Below are positions 6,954-10,376 of a DNA stretch of 10,376 bases, in pieces. The DNA comes from Lachnospiraceae bacterium (GTDB lineage: Bacteria; Bacillota; Clostridia; Lachnospirales; Lachnospiraceae). The position numbers were made by a program, and so were the translations under genes. The notes beneath the pieces are model-generated. The model did no database searches, was not told the origin of the DNA, and saw nothing but the letters and a program-made list of their open reading frames with translations. The stretch is taken from NCBI GenBank assembly GCA_003519685.1, contig DOWG01000143.1, forward strand, positions 1,570 to 11,945, read 5' to 3'. The first letter of the stretch is position 1; each line of letters opens with the position of its first letter.

Positions 6954-7927
6954 TGGCAGATCGAACAGATGCAACGAAATTAGTAGAGATAAAGAAGGTA
7001 TCCAAGTACTTTAAGGTATCCGAAGGAACCTTAAAGGCGGTGAATGAAGTCAATATTGATATTTACAGGGGAGAAACCTTAGGTCTGGTAGGTGAATCCG
7101 GTTGCGGTAAATCTACGTTTGGTAAAACTCTGATCGGTATCTATCATCCGACCAAGGGAACCATTATCTATCATACGGCCGATGGTAAGCCGATGGAGAT
7201 TAATAAGAAAACGCTCTTTTCCTATTCGAAAATGGCGCAGATCATCTTCCAGGATCCTTACTCTTCTCTTGACCCCAGAATGACAGTTGCCGATATTATT
7301 GAAGAAGGTATGATCATTCATAAGATGTATGACAGGAAGAAACGCAGGGAAAGAGTTTATGAACTTCTTGAGTTGGTTGGTCTGAACAAAGAGCATGCGA
7401 ATCGTTTTGCTCATGAATTCTCCGGCGGCCAGCGTCAGCGTATCGGAATTGCAAGAGCATTGGCGATTGAACCGGAATTCATCGTATGCGATGAACCAAT
7501 CTCTGCATTGGACGTATCCATTCAGTCCCAGATTATCAACCTGCTGCATGACCTTCAGAAGAAGCTGAATCTGACCTACCTGTTCATTGCGCATGACTTA
7601 AATATTGTTAAATATATCAGTGACCGTATTGCCGTTATGTACCTTGGTAATATCGTAGAACTGGCGACCAGTAAAGAACTCTATGGGAATACATTACATC
7701 CGTATTCGCAGGCTCTTTTATCCGCGGTTCCAATTCCGGATCCGGATAAGGAAGCACAGAAACAGAGACAGATCTTAACCGGTGATGTTCCAAGCCCGAT
7801 CAATACGCCAAAGGGATGCCCGTTTGCAGGACGCTGTCCTTATGTTATGGACATCTGCAGACAGGAGAAACCTGTATTGGAGATGAAGCAGGGACATCTG
7901 GTAGCTTGTCATAAGGTTACAAAATAA
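6950..7927 (+). CDS. oppF: Oligopeptide ABC transporter ATP-binding protein OppF
   Basis: This is the second ATPase of the importer, expected to form a heterodimer with OppD under the OppBC channel. Its 325 residues hold Walker A GESGCGKS (48-55), Q-loop Gln101 in IFQDP, signature FSGGQRQR (157-164), Walker B FIVCDEP with catalytic Glu182, and His215 in FIAHD. The YSSLDPRMTV stretch after the Q-loop is typical of OppF/DppF. The C-terminal extension has Cys290, Cys296, Cys303 and Cys320, the cluster-binding set of this family. Two adjacent ATG codons (6950 and 6953) could both start it; GGAGGTGAT just upstream serves either. The first overlaps the oppD stop by 4 bases. It is the last gene of the operon, followed by a strong terminator. 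Confidence 0.95.
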   Translation: MMADRTDATKLVEIKKVSKYFKVSEGTLKAVNEVNIDIYRGETLGLVGESGCGKSTFGKTLIGIYHPTKGTIIYHTADGKPMEINKKTLFSYSKMAQIIFQDPYSSLDPRMTVADIIEEGMIIHKMYDRKKRRERVYELLELVGLNKEHANRFAHEFSGGQRQRIGIARALAIEPEFIVCDEPISALDVSIQSQIINLLHDLQKKLNLTYLFIAHDLNIVKYISDRIAVMYLGNIVELATSKELYGNTLHPYSQALLSAVPIPDPDKEAQKQRQILTGDVPSPINTPKGCPFAGRCPYVMDICRQEKPVLEMKQGHLVACHKVTK

Positions 7928-7947
7928 TCAAATATTTCCTTTTTATC

Positions 7948-7980
7948 AAAACACCCGCAGGAAACCTGCGGGTGTTTTTA
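7948..7980 (+). terminator. Intrinsic terminator of oppBCDF
   Basis: ACACCCGCAGG (7951-7961), loop AAA, and CCTGCGGGTGT (7965-7975) form a perfect GC-rich 11-bp stem, extendable by three A:T pairs. TTTTT follows, and another T-run follows at 7982-7987. It lies 20 bases after the oppF stop and is a textbook Rho-independent terminator. Confidence 0.95.
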
Positions 7981-7995
7981 ATTTTTTAATAGGAA

Positions 7996-8014
7996 AGTTC
8001 TCCTACGGAGAACT
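7996..8014. repeat. Small hairpin after the opp terminator
   Basis: AGTTCTCC (7996-8003), loop TAC, and GGAGAACT (8007-8014) form a perfect 8-bp stem. No T-run follows directly on either strand. It may be a second processing or terminator hairpin, or the edge of the decayed region beyond. The bases from here to 8093 contain nothing else I can support. Confidence 0.4.
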
Positions 8015-8093
8015 CTTGAATTAAGAACAATATCTCTACTGTTCCTCAAGGCTACCTTGTTTTTATCCAGACATTTTAAGTAATTTCTAATCA

Positions 8094-8423
8094 TTAATCC
8101 TCGCTGGAGATAAGTCCCAGCTCCTTCACAATTTCATTGAGGGTATCTTCTGATAATCCTGTTGCGTCCACTAGCGCCGGAATTTGTACTCTGGTAAATT
8201 CGGGACTGATATGGGGATCAAGACCTGAGCCGGAAGCTGTCAGCAAATCGGTTGGAATATTTTCTTTTTTTGCGGAAGAGTTTGCTGCCAAAAAGCTTGT
8301 AATATCTTCTTCCACACGTTTCATTAAATCCGGGTTGGTTGCTGCGTAGTTCTTAGACCCGGAACCAATTCCTGCATAGCTACCATCTTTCCTTCCGGCT
8401 GTTCCACTTTTATAGCTCTGATC
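8094..8423 (-). pseudogene. kdpC: Fragment of potassium-transporting ATPase subunit C (KdpC)
   Basis: On the minus strand an open frame of 109 codons reads as the central part of KdpC, the small subunit of the Kdp high-affinity potassium pump. Recognisable blocks are SGTAGRKDGSYAG, then ASN-type SGSKNYAATNPDLM, then IPTDLLTASGSGLDPHISP, then IPALVDATGLSEDTLNEIV. A normal KdpC has about 190-205 residues with an N-terminal membrane helix. Here that helix and about the first 80-90 residues are absent, with a TAA at 8424-8426 just upstream of the homologous part. The end is also wrong: the usual final block containing VNVLxxNL is missing, and the frame stops after SSED. No kdpA or kdpB is nearby. 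An internal ATG at 8324 exists but would give only 76 residues. This is a relic, not a working subunit. Confidence 0.85.
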
Positions 8424-8512
8424 TTATCCTCCAAGGTTATGATTTCGATGTTCTTAATGAGTTAGACGAGGAGGATTATATAAGGCAGGGAGTAACATCC
8501 GTCAAGGAGTAA
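8424..8512 (+). other. Junction segment between two gene fragments
   Basis: Between the KdpC relic and the regulator relic, the plus strand has an open stretch without a start codon. It ends in an acidic, coding-like tail (LNELDEEDYIRQGVTSVKE) and a TAA at 8510-8512. It may be the tail of a third lost gene; I do not recognise the family. No promoter or RNA structure stands out. Confidence 0.25.
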
Positions 8513-9025
8513 ATCGGTGATGGTGTTATGCCTACGAACTTAACATCCACCGAAAAACTATTTCAAAAACATTCTTCAAAGCCATACAATCCAAAGCTTG
8601 CTGATATCTTTTTTAAGAGTGGTATGATTGAGGCATGGGGACGTGGATTTGATAAAATCAAAGAAGCTTGTGAAAAGTATGATGGGCCATTACCGGAATA
8701 TGATATTAGCGAAGATGGAATTATGGTTCTTTGTAAGGCTTGCGATAAATACTTAAAGTTATTGCCTATAGGAGATACTGAAAAAACTTCGGTCAAAAAT
8801 AGTGACCGAAGTGTGACCGAAGTTTTGAGCGAACGAGAAATAAAACGTTTTATTTCGATATTAGAATATATGGAGGAACATGATAGGATAACGAATAAAA
8901 TTGGAAGAGAACTTACAGGGAAATCAGAATCATCTGTAAAACGTTATCTTAATAGATTGTGTGAAGTGGGTATTTTAAGATCAGAAGGAAGTACGAGTGA
9001 TACGGAATATTTTAAAAATGATTAA
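8513..9025 (+). pseudogene. C-terminal remnant of an AlbA/HATPase_c_4-type ATP-binding transcriptional regulator
   Basis: The frame reads GDGVMPTNLTSTEKLF, then HSSKPYNPKLADIFFKSG and IEAWGRGFDKI. This is the typical end of the GHKL-like ATPase domain (HATPase_c_4) found in AlbA_2-type putative regulators and RecG-like proteins. From the ATG at 8528, residues 1-68 are this domain remnant. A linker at 80-105 is rich in Ser/Thr/Val, and a winged-helix DNA-binding segment follows at about 106-153 (ITNKIGRELTGKSESSVKRYLNRL). Full proteins of this type are usually 400-500 residues and begin with a Schlafen/AlbA_2 domain. Here the family match begins directly after a stop codon (8510-8512), so the N-terminal two thirds are gone. 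The ATG has no clear ribosome binding site; the nearest AAGGAG is about 18 bases away. A 165-residue winged-helix product is conceivable but unproven. Confidence 0.75.
8783..8826. repeat. Hairpin plus 11-bp tandem repeat inside the regulator remnant
   Basis: ACTTCGGTCA (8786-8795) is the exact complement of TGACCGAAGT, which occurs twice (8803-8812 and 8814-8823) as part of a perfect tandem duplication of GTGACCGAAGT (8802-8823). Pairing with the second copy extends to 13 bp (8783-8795 with 8814-8826). The repeat encodes the linker between the ATPase and winged-helix parts. Repetitive linkers are common there in this family. Confidence 0.7.
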
Positions 9026-9105
9026 ATTTGAACAATGATGTTAAATCATGTAGGTGCAAATTTTAGCACAAAGTGTTGAAAAATATGAGTTAAAATATTG
9101 AAAAA

Positions 9106-9275
9106 AGTGAATATATCGGTACCTTTTGCTGGTGAACTGTATCCAGAACAGCAGAAAGCAGCAGAAAAATGCTTGATTGCGATACGGGGATACTTGAAGC
9201 TGCTACTGCATTTGGAAAAACAGCAGTTGGTGATGTTTGGTATCTGTACGTAAAGTAAATACGTTAATATTGGAA
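9106..9275 (+). pseudogene. Frameshifted scrap of a superfamily 2 (DEAD/DEAH-type) helicase
   Basis: Three consecutive reading frames give one recognisable helicase motif region. GELYPEQQKAAEKCL (9131-9175) is the Q-motif-like lead. DTGILEAATAFGKTAVG (9181-9231) in a second frame holds the Walker A motif AFGKT. RKVNTLIL (9249-9272) in a third frame is the strand after motif I. At least two frameshifts fall within about 170 bases, and all the later helicase motifs (DEAD/H box, motif VI) are missing. The pattern resembles the helicase part of large Lachnospiraceae accessory proteins, including TOTE-type conflict-system helicases, but this is too short to assign. It is dead coding sequence. The bases between 9026 and 9106 hold nothing recognisable. 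Confidence 0.75.
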
Positions 9276-9294
9276 AGTTGTAGGAGATAAAACA

Positions 9295-10332
9295 ATGGCA
9301 AATTTACGGTTAAAGAAAACGATATTAGAAGTAGTTGATAACCAGTTAAAGGTAAATAATCCGCCTTGCACAAAAAATATTTATGAAAAACTGCTGGATG
9401 CCGGTTATTCAAAGTCAGAGGCAAAGGACAAAATAGGTGCAGTAGCATTAACTGAAATCTATGATATTCTTAAGGCAGGAAAATCATTCGATGAAGCAAG
9501 ATATCAAAAGAGTCTTGAGGAAATGCTTCAGCAAAGTCTTGATTTTGAGGATAATCATCATATAAAAACAGAATGGGATGAATGGGATAAGCTTGTACAG
9601 AATGGATATGAGTGTATTGACGAGCAAAAATATGAAGAGGGGCTGAATTTTTGGGGAGAAGCATGGTTAATATTTCAGTCTATTATGGAACAACAATCAA
9701 AGGTTATTCCACTTCTTGGGTTAATGGAAGAATTGGATTATGTCTATGCAATAGATGCATGGCTTCAGGATTATGAGATGGAACTTGGTAATGCCAGAAA
9801 ATATGAGGAGCGAATAGCATTTTGCCGAAAAATAATAGAGTTGTTTGACTGGCAATACGAGGATGACAGTTGTTTCCAGTGCGGAATAGGCGATTCACTT
9901 TTCTATGAGGGCAAAAAGGATGAAGCCTTCTGTTATTATGAAAAATGGCTGGCAGAGAATCCGCAGAACAGTAATGGAATAAATGCTTTTAGCTGGATTC
10001 TTTTTGAAAATGGAGATGCAGAAAAAGCATACTCTGTGATAAGAAGAGTAACCTGGGGTGCTTCCTGTAATGTAGATAATTCCACTCTTTTCATGCGTGC
10101 AAAACAATTAGCCAACTATGTTGGAAAACATGAGGAGAGCGAGTGGTATCAGCAGCAACTGGATAAATTTGAGGAATCAATCAGAAGTTGGGAGATGGAT
10201 GAAGATGAGATTTTTGATGAATTCACAGCTCCAAAGCAGATACCTGTTGTAAAAGCGGAGAAGATATACCCTAATGATCCATGTCCATGTGGAAGTGGAA
10301 AGAAGTATAAAAAGTGCTGTGGGAGAAAGTAG
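9295..10332 (+). CDS. SEC-C motif protein with TPR-like helices, function unknown
   Basis: An intact 345-residue cytoplasmic protein with no signal peptide or membrane segment. The N-terminal part (about 1-80) is helical and resembles the small conserved domain often found with SEC-C motifs. The middle (about 95-290) is rich in Trp, Tyr and Glu, with TPR-like helix pairs, clearest at 194-252 (GDSLFYEGKKDEAFCYYEKW, then ILFENGDAEKAYSVIRR). An acidic hinge (301-309) precedes the C-terminal SEC-C motif: NDPCPCGSGKKYKKCC at 327-342, with Cys330, Cys332, Cys341 and Cys342 as the expected zinc ligands. The same motif ends SecA and many unrelated proteins and often mediates protein contacts. AGGAGA (9282-9287) lies 7 bases before the ATG. 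No convincing promoter was found; the upstream DNA is decayed helicase sequence. It has no neighbour that suggests a role. Confidence 0.88.
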   Translation: MANLRLKKTILEVVDNQLKVNNPPCTKNIYEKLLDAGYSKSEAKDKIGAVALTEIYDILKAGKSFDEARYQKSLEEMLQQSLDFEDNHHIKTEWDEWDKLVQNGYECIDEQKYEEGLNFWGEAWLIFQSIMEQQSKVIPLLGLMEELDYVYAIDAWLQDYEMELGNARKYEERIAFCRKIIELFDWQYEDDSCFQCGIGDSLFYEGKKDEAFCYYEKWLAENPQNSNGINAFSWILFENGDAEKAYSVIRRVTWGASCNVDNSTLFMRAKQLANYVGKHEESEWYQQQLDKFEESIRSWEMDEDEIFDEFTAPKQIPVVKAEKIYPNDPCPCGSGKKYKKCCGRK

Positions 10333-10358
10333 AGGAGGATGCACAAACCCCCCTAATT

Positions 10359-10376
10359 CCCCTCATGATTGAGGGG
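10359..10376 (+). terminator. Hairpin after the SEC-C gene, cut by the window edge
   Basis: CCCCTCA (10359-10365), loop TGAT, and TGAGGGG (10370-10376) form a perfect 7-bp GC-rich stem 26 bases after the stop codon. It is probably the intrinsic terminator of the SEC-C gene, but the window ends before any T-run could be seen. The AGGAGG and ATG just before it (10333-10341) lead to a stop after five codons. Confidence 0.5.

Noticed and set aside
8044..8092. Short basic frame on the minus strand following the KdpC relic (starts MIRNYLKCLDKNK)
   Set aside because: About 38 codons with no recognisable family or ribosome binding site, running into hairpin sequence.
8350..8460. Minus-strand frame reading VEQPEGKMVAMQEL, resembling the C-terminus of methionyl-tRNA formyltransferase
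   Set aside because: It overlaps the clearly better KdpC frame on the same strand, is short and is closed by stops on both sides; probably coincidence.
1..10376. tRNA, rRNA, CRISPR array, transposase or integrase
   Set aside because: None was seen by eye on either strand; there is no spaced repeat array and no recognisable recombinase motif.

Overview
The window looks like a chromosomal segment of an endospore-forming, low-to-medium GC Firmicute, most likely a clostridium of the Lachnospiraceae type. Three things suggest this: a spore dipicolinate synthase operon, an oligopeptide ABC transporter with strong AAAGGAGG-type ribosome binding sites, and Firmicute-style lipoprotein and promoter signals. 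The assignment is inferred from gene content and style; no database was searched.

Region 1 (about 1-1660, minus strand) holds spoVFA and spoVFB, the two subunits of dipicolinate synthase, which makes the spore-core chelator dipicolinic acid in the mother cell. A sequence fitting the sigma-K consensus lies just upstream of spoVFA. It also fixes the start codon, at 1548 rather than the longer open frame. No asd, dapG or dapA follows in the 84 bases left in the window.

Region 2 (about 1690-7980, plus strand) is a complete oppABCDF-type peptide importer: a secreted lipoprotein receptor, two permeases and two ATPases. The genes form two transcription blocks. oppA has its own sigma-A-like promoter, a leader with a stem-loop, and a double hairpin after its stop codon. 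oppBCDF has a second promoter and a leader of about 200 bases. That leader holds a long, well-matched inverted repeat (3831-3991). oppB to oppF are tightly coupled (gaps of 4 bases, then an ATGA overlap) and end at a strong intrinsic terminator.

Region 3 (about 7985-9290) is a gene graveyard. It holds a KdpC fragment cut at both ends (minus strand), the C-terminal part of an AlbA/HATPase_c_4-type ATP-binding regulator whose frame is closed upstream by a stop, and a scrap of a superfamily 2 helicase that can be read only by moving through all three frames. No transposase, integrase or tRNA was seen.

Region 4 (9295-10376) carries one intact gene: a 345-residue protein of unknown function with TPR-like helices and a C-terminal SEC-C zinc motif. 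It is followed by a hairpin cut by the window edge.

No clearly new multi-gene system is visible. The best candidates for a closer look are the oppB leader inverted repeat, the separately controlled oppA, and the decayed accessory island beside the intact SEC-C gene.
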